DNA of 64,000 bases from Tritrichomonas musculus. Taxonomy: Eukaryota > Parabasalia > Tritrichomonadida > Tritrichomonadidae. Shown one piece after another: positions 8,869-19,268 of the stretch. The translations under genes and the position numbers were made by a program. The notes beneath the pieces are model-generated. The model saw nothing but the letters and a program-made list of their open reading frames with translations. It had not been told where the DNA came from and ran no database searches. The first letter of the stretch is position 1. Each line of letters starts with the position of its first letter. The stretch covers positions 3,348,001-3,412,000 of the forward strand of contig JAPFFF010000014.1 of NCBI GenBank assembly GCA_039105265.1, given 5' to 3'.

Positions 8869-11019
8869 ATGTCCCGTTTCTTTGTTAATTCTGAATCAGA
8901 CGAAGAAGAACAACAAGCAGAAGAAGATCAAAATGATGAACCAGTTCAGGATGAACAGCAAAATACAAAACCAGCTGAAGCAAATAGATTTTTCGATTCA
9001 GGTTCTGGTTCAGATGATGAAGCTGATAATAAAAGCAATTTGAGTGAAAAGCAGAAAAAGTTTTTAGAACTTAAAAACAGTCTGGACCAAGTTCTAAATA
9101 ATATCGAACTCAACCAATTAAAGAAAGCCCATGAAGAATTCACCAAGCTTCAAGCAATATACAAACGCCCACCTAAGGTAATTAAGAAAAATGAAAATCC
9201 ACATTTCCTCATTCGCGAATTATTAGAAATAACTAATAAAGTTGGAGAACTGGCTAAAAGCGAAAAAGATCTTCGAAAATTTGATCAAGATATCAAAAAA
9301 TTCAATCGTAATTTTGAAAAAGAGTTGGCTGAGTGCCAAGAGCATCCTGAAAAATTTGAAAACGATGATGATGATGAAAATGAAAATGAAGATTTTGTCA
9401 ATGATGATGATAAAGAAGACAACTCAGATAACCAAGAAGGTGACTGGTTTTTGTCCTCCAGTGATGAAGAAGAAAAAGATAAGAAAAAGCCTGAAAAAAC
9501 TGATGATAGGAAAAAACCTCAACCAGAACATCGTAAAGATATGACTGCAGCTGAAGCTGTTGAAGCCAGGCTTAAAGCAGAACGTAATCGTGTTATTGAT
9601 GATGAACTAGCTAAAAAAGAACTTGAAGAATTCAGTGCATCACGTACAAAAGGAAAAGTCATTACTACTGTTGCTAGATTAGATGAACTTTACCAAGCTG
9701 TTATGGATAAAGAATTAAGTCATAAAATTCAGTTAGAAATTTGCTTCACTGTTGAAGAAGAACCTTCTGATCAAGCAATTCCACTTGAAGATTGGACATT
9801 AATTCTCGAATTTCTACCAAGCTTGATTGAAGACGCGAAACATTTGGTTCCACTTTTTGAAAGATTAAATCGAGATTTCTGGGCAAGATCTGTCCACCCA
9901 CGCCATCTTTTTACTCCAGATGTTGCACGTTTGCATGAAATATTGCCTAAGTTTACTAGCATCATGGAAGATTATAGCAAGAAACTTCGTGAACAGAAAG
10001 AGTTTGCATTATGTGCAAGACTCGAAAATATGCTTATTGAGCACATATATCATCAAGACACTGTTGATATAATGCCACATGCTTTAAGTATCTTTGAATT
10101 ACTTAATCAAAAAATATTTGATGAATCTATTACAAATAGCTTTAAGGCACGTGCAGCCTTATTCCTTGCATTTAATCTTGCAGTAAGAAAGTATCCTCTC
10201 TCTGCAGCTGAAGTTTTTAGCCGAATTCCTCAAATTTCAGTTTCAGCTTCGACATCAATTGATAATGCAATGATCCAAGTTTATTCGAATCGAGCAAGTG
10301 CACAAATTGGTATAGCAGCTTTTAACCAAGGCTACTACAAGCTTTCATATCAATGCCTCAAAAAGTTTTCTATTCCTAAATATATTGATAAAAATTTGGG
10401 ACAAGAGCCACCTCTTTTCCCACCATGGTTATTGATTGATAAAAAAGTAGTCGTTGTCTTTCTTCTCCTTTCAGCAATGCTTCTTGATCTCCCATATTTG
10501 ACAGTTGGTATCAAAGACGAATCAAAATTATTAATTAAGAGCAAGATGCATAAAGATCTTGCCAAAGAAAGTATGATTTCTATTTCAGAGTATCAGAAAA
10601 TTGCTGTTGCTATTAATTGTGCTAAAATTGGTGATTGGAAAAAATCAAGCGAAGTTGCAATTACTGAACTTGGCGACAGATTAGTTAATAAAGAAAAATT
10701 CATTGATGACTTAAAGAAGGTCACACTCTGCTGCTTTTTGTTAACAGCAAGAAATTATTATGAATCAATAAAGTATGATTACTTAGTAAAAAGATTCGAA
10801 CTCCCCAAGGAAGTAATTATGGAAATCACAAATAATATGATCAATGGATTTGGTCCAATTGAAAAAGCTCCAATAGAATTTAGAGGTAGAATATCAGATG
10901 ACAAAAACTTTATCTTGTTTGATAATCAAGAAGTTGAGAGCCCATTTGCAGAATATGGCACTGTAATCCAAGTTAAATCACAAACTATGAAAGAAAGTTT
11001 GGATAGCCTTATTAAATAA
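8869..11019 (+). CDS. Translation initiation factor eIF3 subunit c
   Basis: 716 residues. It begins MSRFF followed by an acidic Ser/Glu-rich tail, as in eIF3c of other eukaryotes. The eIF3c N-terminal domain follows (about 60-160, with FLELKNSLDQVLNNIELNQL), then a second Asp/Glu-rich linker (about 165-215), the helical scaffold (about 220-540, including AALFLAFNLAVRKYPLSAAEVF and GYYKLSYQCLKKF) and a C-terminal region in the PCI position. eIF3c is a core scaffold of eIF3 on the 40S subunit and binds eIF1 and eIF5 through its N-terminus. It is shorter than the roughly 900 residues of animal homologues, as is common in protists. The start is the first ATG, in the sequence ATAAATGTCCCG. Confidence 0.9.
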   Translation: MSRFFVNSESDEEEQQAEEDQNDEPVQDEQQNTKPAEANRFFDSGSGSDDEADNKSNLSEKQKKFLELKNSLDQVLNNIELNQLKKAHEEFTKLQAIYKRPPKVIKKNENPHFLIRELLEITNKVGELAKSEKDLRKFDQDIKKFNRNFEKELAECQEHPEKFENDDDDENENEDFVNDDDKEDNSDNQEGDWFLSSSDEEEKDKKKPEKTDDRKKPQPEHRKDMTAAEAVEARLKAERNRVIDDELAKKELEEFSASRTKGKVITTVARLDELYQAVMDKELSHKIQLEICFTVEEEPSDQAIPLEDWTLILEFLPSLIEDAKHLVPLFERLNRDFWARSVHPRHLFTPDVARLHEILPKFTSIMEDYSKKLREQKEFALCARLENMLIEHIYHQDTVDIMPHALSIFELLNQKIFDESITNSFKARAALFLAFNLAVRKYPLSAAEVFSRIPQISVSASTSIDNAMIQVYSNRASAQIGIAAFNQGYYKLSYQCLKKFSIPKYIDKNLGQEPPLFPPWLLIDKKVVVVFLLLSAMLLDLPYLTVGIKDESKLLIKSKMHKDLAKESMISISEYQKIAVAINCAKIGDWKKSSEVAITELGDRLVNKEKFIDDLKKVTLCCFLLTARNYYESIKYDYLVKRFELPKEVIMEITNNMINGFGPIEKAPIEFRGRISDDKNFILFDNQEVESPFAEYGTVIQVKSQTMKESLDSLIK

Positions 11020-11251
11020 TTATTTATTTCATTAATAAATTATATATAATTTATGAATTAATGATTTATTATTATTAAATTTTAACTATATTATTTTAAA
11101 TATTAATATTTCTCATAAAAAAAAACATAACTTGTGAATAAAATTATATATATATTGTGCCTTGAGCATTTTGGTTGTTGGTGAAAAGGAGACAAATTAT
11201 ATAATCTGGCTTTTCAACTTTTTGATAAGGTTGAATTTTAAACTTATTCAA

Positions 11252-12253
11252 ATGCAAGATAATAAGGCGGAAGATACAACCAAACTTTTTGTCACAGAAA
11301 TACCTTTAGAAGCAACCATGTCAGATGTGCTAAAAGCATTTGAGAAATTTGGTAAAGTTCGCAAAGTTGCCTTTGTCCCAAATTCAGGAGATAGTATTCA
11401 TAATGGGCATGCATTTCTTGAATTTGAAGATGCTGAAAGTGGTAAATTATGCCTTGAGCAATCAAGAAACTCAAAATCTAAGATTTCAGAAAAAATGTTA
11501 TTTGCTGATGCAATTAGTATCAAAGGATGCCCTGTAGTTGTCAGTTTGAAAGTCGCAAGAGAAGAAATTTTAGGACGACAAGAAAAAAAAGATAAGCAAA
11601 ATCTCCACCTTCTATATGAAGGAAGAATAACAGCTGACGACCAAGCAGCTGAAGGTGTTCCTCATGAAGAAATGCTAAAAAGAAAAAGACTCTGGGAAAA
11701 TAAGATTGATAAACTTAAAGATACAAACAATAAAATCTCAACGACGCGTCTCGCTGTTTTTAATGTACCAAAAACGGCAGGGCAAGGGCAAATCAGAAAA
11801 ATATTTGCTATCGCTCCGAAAAAATATGCAAGAACTCATAAAAAAGAGAAGTTATCTGAAGAAGTAGAGAAAAGCCAAATTCGTATTATTGACGTAAGAA
11901 AAATTGAAGGACAAGATGATCTCGCTTTCGTAGAATTTACCAAGCCTGAACATGCCCTTGCTGCGTTACGACATGTCAATAATAATCCTAACTATTTTAC
12001 AGGCAGGCGATTAATTGTCGAATTTGCAATAGTTAATAACCAAAAAATGAAGAGGATGAAGAAGAAGCAAGAAGAAAGAAAGAAGCTGCGAGAACAGAGG
12101 TTTGCGGATAAAGAAGCTCCACCAAAAGAAGCCTTTGACGATGATGACGATGATGTTAATAACAATGATGAAGGTGATTTTGGTAATGATACATATAACG
12201 ATGAAACAAACTATGATCCAAGTCTTGCTCCAGCTGATGATTTTGATCAATAA
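11252..12253 (+). CDS. Nop4/RBM28-like nucleolar RRM protein
   Basis: 333 residues from the ATG at 11252 (context TTCAAATGC). The open frame reaches further upstream but has no earlier ATG. RRM 1 covers about residues 10-105 (LFVTEIPLEA, RNP1-like NGHAFLEFED). The linker has AAEGVPHEEMLKRKRLWE, the signature of RBM28/Nop4 between the last two RRMs. RRM 2 covers about 165-265 (TRLAVFNVPKT, LAFVEFTKPEHALAALRHVNNNP), followed by a Lys/Arg-rich segment and a long Asp/Asn-rich tail. Nop4/RBM28 acts in the nucleolus in 60S subunit assembly. The yeast and animal proteins have four RRMs; this one keeps only the pair equivalent to the last two. Confidence 0.8.
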   Translation: MQDNKAEDTTKLFVTEIPLEATMSDVLKAFEKFGKVRKVAFVPNSGDSIHNGHAFLEFEDAESGKLCLEQSRNSKSKISEKMLFADAISIKGCPVVVSLKVAREEILGRQEKKDKQNLHLLYEGRITADDQAAEGVPHEEMLKRKRLWENKIDKLKDTNNKISTTRLAVFNVPKTAGQGQIRKIFAIAPKKYARTHKKEKLSEEVEKSQIRIIDVRKIEGQDDLAFVEFTKPEHALAALRHVNNNPNYFTGRRLIVEFAIVNNQKMKRMKKKQEERKKLREQRFADKEAPPKEAFDDDDDDVNNNDEGDFGNDTYNDETNYDPSLAPADDFDQ

Positions 12254-12582
12254 TTTTATATATTACAAATAATTTAATATTATGTATAATAAATTCTTAT
12301 ATATATATATATTAATATTTTTTTATTTTGTCTTATTGATGCATGAAGCTAAGTCGTATTTTAAAAATATATCTCTACGTCAAAAAGATTACATAATTTC
12401 CATCCAAAAATTAGGATAAAACAATATTTATATATTCACATGGTTGATTGATCGACCAAATAAACAACAATGATAATAACCAAATGCTTTGAAATAAAGA
12501 GAATTCACTTATTGTTGAATCATTCATATCACATTGAATTTCCATTTTTTATAAATTGAAAAAGTTGAATTATTTCAATTTT

Positions 12583-12618
<36 letters not shown>

Positions 12619-12663
12619 GTTACATCTCATCAAATAAAAAGGATTTTTAAATTTTTAGTCACA
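12254..12663. other. Intergenic with 31-bp poly-A run
   Basis: No gene. The uninterrupted A run at 12587-12617 is the longest homopolymer in the window. Confidence 0.5.
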
Positions 12664-12675
12664 TCATTTTCATTA
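12664..12675 (+). promoter_or_regulatory. Initiator (Inr) before the decayed surface-protein gene
   Basis: TCATTTTCATTA fits the extended trichomonad initiator very closely. It ends at the base before the ATG at 12676. Confidence 0.55.
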
Positions 12676-13855
12676 ATGTTGATTTTTCTAATAACTAGAG
12701 CTTTATCAAATAATAATATTGAGAATAACCAAATCAATCAAAAAGAATTTGAAATAATAAATGAATTGATTAAATTACCTCTAGATACACAGCAAAAATC
12801 ATCAAAAATCAAGCAACCTCATTCTTATATTGATGGAAAATCTATCATTAAATCAATTTTTAATTATTATGATCATTTTCAAAACCTTGAACAACCATGT
12901 GAAAAAACAGATTCATATCAAAATAAGAATAAAGAGAATGAGAAAATTGGTCTGAAAACTAGGTATCATAATTCAAGGCATCAAAAAATTGAAAAAAAAA
13001 GCATAATCAATTTTGCAGATATTTTATGGAAATCAAATGAATTTAATACGTCAACAAAGGATATAGATATAAAAAATGATTATGGATATGAAAAAATGGA
13101 AATTCTAAAAAATAAAATTAATGATTATTATCAAATGCATAAAAAAAATATAAAAGTGCAAAATCAAACATATGTACAAGATAAGAAGCATTTTTTTCAA
13201 AAAATATTAAAAAAACAATAAAAACCATTTCGTTAAAAAAATGATTATTAACAATTGGGGACAAAAAAAACATGGATGCTATGAAATAAATATTAATAAA
13301 AGTCATAATTATGATAATCAATTGTACTTAAAGGAAATTCGATTAAATCAAACCAAAATTAAAAAATAAATAAATAAATTAATGCAGCAAATAAAGAGCG
13401 ATTTAGATAAAGGTCAATTAAAACAAAATAAAATGAATAATCTCCAAAAAAATAAGGATGAAAAGATTATAGAGAATATGCATAACCAATTAAAAAAAAA
13501 AAAAAAAAAACATGGACAAAATAAATAAAATTATCCAACAAAAAATGACTTTTTGAACCAAATCTATCATCAAAAACAAAAATATGTAAATAAGCATTTA
13601 GATGAAAAAGGAACTAGACATAATTCATATCATAGTCTGAACCAAAAAACAAAACAAAAAGAAATAAAAAAAGATTTAGCTGATATTGAGAAAGCTTTTC
13701 GAAAAGAAAATGAGAAGGTAAAGTAAAGTATCAATGAAGTACCAAAAATTTTAATTTTGGGAGGTTGTTTATTTGTTTTAATAGTTGTTTTGACTTTTTG
13801 GAGAAATAAAAAACTTCATAATCATCAAAATATTAATGATCAGCAAATGATCTAA
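12676..13855 (+). pseudogene. Decayed single-pass membrane protein gene
   Basis: The first frame (12676-13221, 181 codons) starts with a short hydrophobic stretch MLIFLITRALS, a weak signal peptide, and continues as an Asn/Lys/Gln-rich polar ectodomain with no recognised family. After its stop, further polar coding-like pieces appear in shifting frames up to 13739-13855, which encodes a clear membrane helix (LILGGCLFVLIVVLTF), a basic stop-transfer (WRNKK) and a short cytosolic tail ending at TAA. This order is that of a type I surface protein. At least one frame shift and several stops, often at A runs, separate head from tail. A real short secreted protein of 181 residues is the alternative. 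Confidence 0.5.
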
Positions 13856-14301
13856 TAATTGGCAATTAATAAAAAGAAAAGAAATTAATAATACCAACAG
13901 TTTCGTAAATATTCGAAACAATATGTTTTTTTACAAACTTTCGATTGTCATAACATATTTTTATGAAATAAAATAAAATATTGAATTTTTTTCTAAAAAA
14001 CCTCCCAAAAAATAAATAATATAAATATCTATATGTATAAATGATTTATATCATATAAAATAATTTAATTGAATATATAATCATTAATTAATATTTTACA
14101 AATATATAAAAAGGAAATTTTTTATATCTAATGAGAAAGCTGGTGAAAATAGTGTCCTTATTAAGAGGTACAGACGCTGACTTCACTTAAATTTTGAATT
14201 ATTAAAATATTTATATCTTTTGAAATATAAGAATATATGTAAAATATACTTATTGCATATTATTTTATAATATTTAAATATTTATATATATCTACTTTTA
14301 A

Positions 14302-14370
14302 GTCGAGATGCTAGATATTAATGTCTAAAAATCCAATTTAAATCATCCGTTGAAAAACAGCTATCTCGAC
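14302..14370. repeat. Inverted repeat GTCGAGAT, possible structured RNA
   Basis: GTCGAGAT at 14302-14309 pairs with ATCTCGAC at 14363-14370, and the pairing continues with GCT/AGC after one bulge. The stem is GC-richer than its surroundings. It could be an unrecognised small RNA, but there is no family signature. Confidence 0.25.
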
Positions 14371-14578
14371 ATATACGCAACGCATGAAATCAAAAGGTAT
14401 ATTATATAAAATTATAATATATTACTATATTGATTATAAACTTTAATTTTGTTAAATTTATATATATTTTAAGAATAATGTATTTTAATTGATTTTTTGG
14501 ATTTTTTATTTAGGCAAATACATCATGGAACTAATATTTTTGATTCATTCGCTCTTATATAGTTTTGATACATGCTAG

Positions 14579-14633
14579 GAACTAATAAATTGATCGATTT
14601 TTGTATTAATTTTTCCGATCAATTTATTAGTTC
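14579..14633. repeat. Perfect 18-bp inverted repeat with 19-nt loop
   Basis: GAACTAATAAATTGATCG (14579-14596) is exactly complementary to 14616-14633. A perfect 18-bp stem is unlikely by chance even in AT-rich DNA. It may be a tiny foldback element or a terminator-like hairpin. Confidence 0.5.
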
Positions 14634-14923
14634 AGAAATTCTTTTTTAATTTGAATATAATTGAAATATCTATTTATATCAATTAGTGTTATTAAAAATT
14701 GATAAAGATTAAAAGAAAGCATTCAAATTATAAAAAAAAAAAAACTACAAGGTATAGATTTATTCTAAGGTATATTCAAAGTATTTAATATAAATATAGA
14801 TTGCATGGTTATAATATTAAATAAATAGTATATTTATAAATGTAAATATAAAGTATATTATGAAGAATTATGGTATTTTTAATTTAAATTACTGAACTTA
14901 AGAAATTTATCTTATATTCAATT

Positions 14924-14929
14924 TCATTC
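14924..14929 (+). promoter_or_regulatory. Initiator (Inr) of the RapGAP gene
   Basis: TCATTC matches the initiator core. A+1 would be 14926, 14 bases before an ATG at 14940 but 67 before the ATG of the long frame at 14993. This spacing favours 14940 as the intended start. Confidence 0.4.
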
Positions 14930-14992
14930 AAAAAATTCAATGGAACCCTTGAATGTTGAAATAATTCTCCCAAATATTTTTTCATCCAATCC

Positions 14993-17900
14993 ATGGGCCA
15001 TCCAGGGCTAAACTTTGTTAAACAAATAAACTCGGATAGATTTGATCTTAAATCTTTCATTGCTAATCATTTGGAAGAATTTTTCAAGCAACTTAACCTA
15101 TACATTCAATCTTTACACAAATATGATAAAAGAAAGGAGATAATTATTCCTTCAAAGCGAATCAATGCCATTATGATTGTTAATGCATTAGAAAAAATTC
15201 TTCCAAGTGTTAAACAAAGTGATTTCCCGATATGTTCAGCTCGTGATATTGACTCAATTTTTTCATTCCTACTCCATCCAGATACACCATCTGATGTTCA
15301 TATTCCTAGTTCAATATTATTTAAAAACTTTGCAAAGAAGTTAGACGACAATATTTTACAACAATTAAATGTATCATTTTATTTTTTGATACCTTTCTCA
15401 AAACTAGCAAGAAATGATGAAGAATATCAAAATGTAATTAAAAATTATCCCAAAAATGTATGTGGTTTAAATTCAAGTGGAAATTCAATAACAACTGAAG
15501 AAGCTTACTCAGAAACTGCTGAATTTTTTAAATTTATTGTTGATATTTATCTCTTAAAGAATGTTAAATCTCCAATTCAATTTCTTTTCAATGAAGTTTT
15601 CCCAACAATATATCATAAACAAATTCAATATGCTGGATATCAAAACAAAAAAGCAACTGGATTCAATAATCCTGCGCCATCAAGACTTCATAATGAGGTC
15701 CTCTATTTTTTTGATTTAGTTCGGCAATCTAAATGTAATCTTTTACCTTTTGGTGATACAAAAGAAAAAATTAAAATTTTGTTAGCGATCCTTTCTGATT
15801 CTAGTGGTCAAAATGGCGATGAAAATGCTGAAATAACTTTTTCTATAATGAACATTTTTACGCAGGAGCCACTTTTTGGCAATTTTAAGATTCAAAACCA
15901 GCTTTACACTTTGATTGAAACAGTAATAAGTCTAATGAATTCCTTTTCACAAGAAACAAAAAAAAAGTCTAATCCAAAAGCTGCATTATTTTTATCGAAT
16001 TTGATATATTCCGAATTTAAATCTATGAATGGAGAAGATCTTACGATAAATATGTTAACTTATATGTATCAAAAGGCATCTAATGAACCATTAATAATAT
16101 TAGTCCAAGAATCTGCAATGCTTTTTGTCATTAATAATAAAATTAATAATCCAAAAATTTGGGATATAATTGTTAGTCAAATAAAAAGTAAACCGATTGC
16201 AGCTGTTTCATCTTGCAGATTTTCTATGTATTTAGCAACTTTGCTTGTTCCACTTTTTTACAAAATTAACATTGAAGAAACTATCAATTTATGTTCAACT
16301 ATATCTTTACGTTCAAAGCGAAATAGATTGGTAAATAATTATGACTTTGTTGCAGAAAACATTGAAATGATTTGCAAAGAACCAAGCAAGTTTGTTTCTA
16401 GTTGCTTAGAATTGGGATTTAAACCTCTTGCACAATATATTTCATTTTTTGAAGGTTATCCTTTTCCAGAAATTCGATATGTACCAACAAAATTAGAAGG
16501 AATCGTTGAGTTAAAAAATTTTTTACTCCCGCATTTTGATTTTTTAAGTTCGGATAATATGGATGGCAAAGAACAAGAAAATTTATTTTCCATTAAATTC
16601 ACTTATTATTACACAATTCTTAAATTGCAAAGATTCCCACTTGAAATAAAATTCGACCATACTGCATTTCTGTCTTATTATGGAAAACTTTTAATTGAGT
16701 TTTGCTTGAAATCTAATTTACTTGATCATATCAATAAAGCGGTTTTTTCACTTCTTGCAGAAGCAATTAATGATAGCTTTCTTCAATCATATGTCAATTC
16801 AAGTGTCTTAACTCATTGGTATATGATACTATATTTATATATTTTAAGCAATAATAATGAACTTTCTGAAACCGCTTTTATCGCTGCATCTAAAACGCTC
16901 AGGATTGGTTTTGTCGGATCTACCATTCTCATTCCATTGCTTCTATATTCTCTTGAAAATGGTCTTGTTTCAACTCTTATGAATATGAAGCCAGAAGAAA
17001 AACGTGATCGAACAACTAGTTTAATAGATATGCATATAGGTACTGTTATAAAGGAATCAAATGATAGTTCCAAATCATTATTACGAGCAGCCATGGGAAA
17101 CGTCAATAATAATCTAAGTAAATATTTGAAAGATAGGAATGGTGATTTAGCAAGCCCGGTTGTTGGTTTCCTTTCTATGGCACCTCTTTTTCAGCATTAC
17201 GTGAAAGTTCCAGACTCCTTTATTAATTATATCAAGCAAATGATTTCAGCAAATCCAAATAATTTTCATCCAAAAAGTTCTGACATAATAAATCAAATAA
17301 CAACTCCAAATGACAACTATATTTCAAGTGTATTAAATTGTTTCAAGATGTTCAAGAATTGTTGCTGTGTTGTTACAGCAGCGAGTGTTCTGATTGTAAA
17401 TGAGATTGTCAAAGAGAACCCAAATATTCAATTTATTAATTCATTACTTAGTTTTTACAACGATCCAATTATCATCATTCATTCTGTTGAAACATTGAAC
17501 TGTCTAATGGGAATGATGGAATATTTCCAAACTTTAAACAAGATTTGTCAAGATGCTGTATTACAACTAGTTACTAACTTAACAAATGAAACTGTTAAAA
17601 TAACATATGCTGATCCACCTGATTGGATTTATACAGCAATCACAACATTGCTATCACTTTTAATTCATACATATCCAATTGTAAAAAGTACAGATAATGC
17701 TCAAAGATTTTGCCAATTTTTGACTACTTTTTCATCTTCACCAGACAAACCAGAGAATTATATTGAAAATTTAATTAGTCTTGCCCATCATTCAATCGAT
17801 CTAATGTCTGTTTATTATGGATCCTATCCATTTCCCAATTCGTCCATTTTTCCATCAAATATGAGTCTCACTGCTGACAAAGACAATTTTTATTATATTG

Positions 17901-19156
17901 GAAATCATACTCTAGTTCATGCATCTGCAGTTAAAAAGGGTGAAGGTATTGATAACTCTGATGATGAAGTTCAAATAGACGTTATTAATGAAGTTGGCAA
18001 GTTTTCTTATGCATTCAAATCGATTTCAAATGATCTTTTTAAAGAAGAAAAGATCGACGAAATAGATATACCTTTAAATTCAGAAAAAGAAGAATCAGCA
18101 AGAATAGAAAAGCAATATATTAGCGAAATAACAGAACCTCCAAGCATATCGATTACTCAATATGAAGAAACCGAGAGAAATGGATCAAAACTGCCAACAG
18201 ATGTAATTGATGGAAATGACCCTGAAATTCAGCAAAATATTAAAAATATAATTGAAGCAAAAGAGAAAATGATGACAGGAAAACTTGAAAGACTCAAAAT
18301 TCGGCCATTTTCATCAGTAAATAAATTATATTCCGCATACACGCCACTTTCGATATTCAATTTCATCAACTTTGCAAATAAAGAGAAAGTGAAAAAGATT
18401 GAAAATACAAAAGCATCTAAAGTTTTACTCGACAAAATTGAGAACCACAGTCATCGAATTCGGATGAAGATAGGAGTTGTATATGTTGGACTTCATAAAG
18501 ATGATCAAGACATGATATTTAGCACTAAACTTGAAGACACATCCAACCAATTTAAAGAATTCTTAATTGGGTTGGGGTACCCAATAAATTTGTCAACACA
18601 TTCACCTTTGTATAATGGCGGACTTGATCTTAAAGGCGAAAGGAGTGGTAAAACATCAATTTATTATACTGATTTTAATAATGAAATAATGTTCCATGTC
18701 GGACCTCTTCTACCAACTTCCGAGACCGATAGCCAGCAAGTATTGAAAAAGAGGCATATTGGAAATGATCATATTTATATCATTTATGTCGATAATGACC
18801 ATGATTACAACCCATCAACTATTTCTTCTCAGTTTGGAATGATGCAGATCATTGTCTATCCAATCAGGAAAACAGGATTGTATCGTATTGAAATTTATAG
18901 CAGAGAAAATGAAGTTCCTTATTTCGGTCCTTTAAGAAATGGAACTGTTGTCCAGAAAAGAGCTTTACCTTCACTTGTAAGATCAACTGCAATTGTAACA
19001 ATGATGAATTTATGGTGTCAGCAGAAAGAATTTTTCCATCCTACAATTGAGTTGGCATTAATGATTGACGAATTAAGTAAGAAGCATTCTGTTAATGATG
19101 ATGATAATAGTTATAAAGCAATTGAAGAATTGCTTGCAATCCGTCCTGATTGTTGA
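14993..19156 (+). CDS. RapGAP-domain GTPase-activating protein (RalGAP/tuberin type)
   Basis: 1387 residues. The first 1000 are a helical-repeat scaffold without clear motifs. The C-terminal 220 residues are a Rap/Ran-GAP domain: FKEFLIGLGYPI, the substrate-facing IYYTDFNNEIMFHVG, and HIGNDHIYIIYVDND, containing the Asn of the catalytic 'Asn thumb', then GPLRNGTVVQKRALPSLVRST. This large scaffold with C-terminal GAP is the architecture of RalGAP-alpha and tuberin, which inactivate Ral or Rheb; the target here is unknown. An upstream ATG at 14940 opens a 23-codon frame that ends at 15009-15011 in a different frame. It spans a T6 run, so the true N-terminus may begin there. Confidence 0.85.
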   Translation: MGHPGLNFVKQINSDRFDLKSFIANHLEEFFKQLNLYIQSLHKYDKRKEIIIPSKRINAIMIVNALEKILPSVKQSDFPICSARDIDSIFSFLLHPDTPSDVHIPSSILFKNFAKKLDDNILQQLNVSFYFLIPFSKLARNDEEYQNVIKNYPKNVCGLNSSGNSITTEEAYSETAEFFKFIVDIYLLKNVKSPIQFLFNEVFPTIYHKQIQYAGYQNKKATGFNNPAPSRLHNEVLYFFDLVRQSKCNLLPFGDTKEKIKILLAILSDSSGQNGDENAEITFSIMNIFTQEPLFGNFKIQNQLYTLIETVISLMNSFSQETKKKSNPKAALFLSNLIYSEFKSMNGEDLTINMLTYMYQKASNEPLIILVQESAMLFVINNKINNPKIWDIIVSQIKSKPIAAVSSCRFSMYLATLLVPLFYKINIEETINLCSTISLRSKRNRLVNNYDFVAENIEMICKEPSKFVSSCLELGFKPLAQYISFFEGYPFPEIRYVPTKLEGIVELKNFLLPHFDFLSSDNMDGKEQENLFSIKFTYYYTILKLQRFPLEIKFDHTAFLSYYGKLLIEFCLKSNLLDHINKAVFSLLAEAINDSFLQSYVNSSVLTHWYMILYLYILSNNNELSETAFIAASKTLRIGFVGSTILIPLLLYSLENGLVSTLMNMKPEEKRDRTTSLIDMHIGTVIKESNDSSKSLLRAAMGNVNNNLSKYLKDRNGDLASPVVGFLSMAPLFQHYVKVPDSFINYIKQMISANPNNFHPKSSDIINQITTPNDNYISSVLNCFKMFKNCCCVVTAASVLIVNEIVKENPNIQFINSLLSFYNDPIIIIHSVETLNCLMGMMEYFQTLNKICQDAVLQLVTNLTNETVKITYADPPDWIYTAITTLLSLLIHTYPIVKSTDNAQRFCQFLTTFSSSPDKPENYIENLISLAHHSIDLMSVYYGSYPFPNSSIFPSNMSLTADKDNFYYIGNHTLVHASAVKKGEGIDNSDDEVQIDVINEVGKFSYAFKSISNDLFKEEKIDEIDIPLNSEKEESARIEKQYISEITEPPSISITQYEETERNGSKLPTDVIDGNDPEIQQNIKNIIEAKEKMMTGKLERLKIRPFSSVNKLYSAYTPLSIFNFINFANKEKVKKIENTKASKVLLDKIENHSHRIRMKIGVVYVGLHKDDQDMIFSTKLEDTSNQFKEFLIGLGYPINLSTHSPLYNGGLDLKGERSGKTSIYYTDFNNEIMFHVGPLLPTSETDSQQVLKKRHIGNDHIYIIYVDNDHDYNPSTISSQFGMMQIIVYPIRKTGLYRIEIYSRENEVPYFGPLRNGTVVQKRALPSLVRSTAIVTMMNLWCQQKEFFHPTIELALMIDELSKKHSVNDDDNSYKAIEELLAIRPDC

Positions 19157-19234
19157 ATCTTAATGTGAAATTATTGTTTCACGATTATTTTTTTATTTTA
19201 TTTTTATTGTTGTTAATGTTTGATTTTTTATTCT

Positions 19235-19268
<34 letters not shown>

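Larger units (their letters stand above)
13856..14939. other. Intergenic with two hairpin-forming inverted repeats
   Basis: No coding sequence. Two inverted repeats are listed separately (14302-14370 and 14579-14633). I looked for snRNA, tRNA and 5S motifs here and recognised none. Confidence 0.5.

Noticed and set aside
14130-14200. Slightly GC-richer stretch considered as an snRNA or tRNA
   Set aside because: No A/B box pair, no U-snRNA signature and no closing stem.
14940-15011. An intron joining the 14940 ATG to the RapGAP frame
   Set aside because: The only GT...AG candidate in the interval is 51 nt, which does not change frame, so it cannot connect the two.
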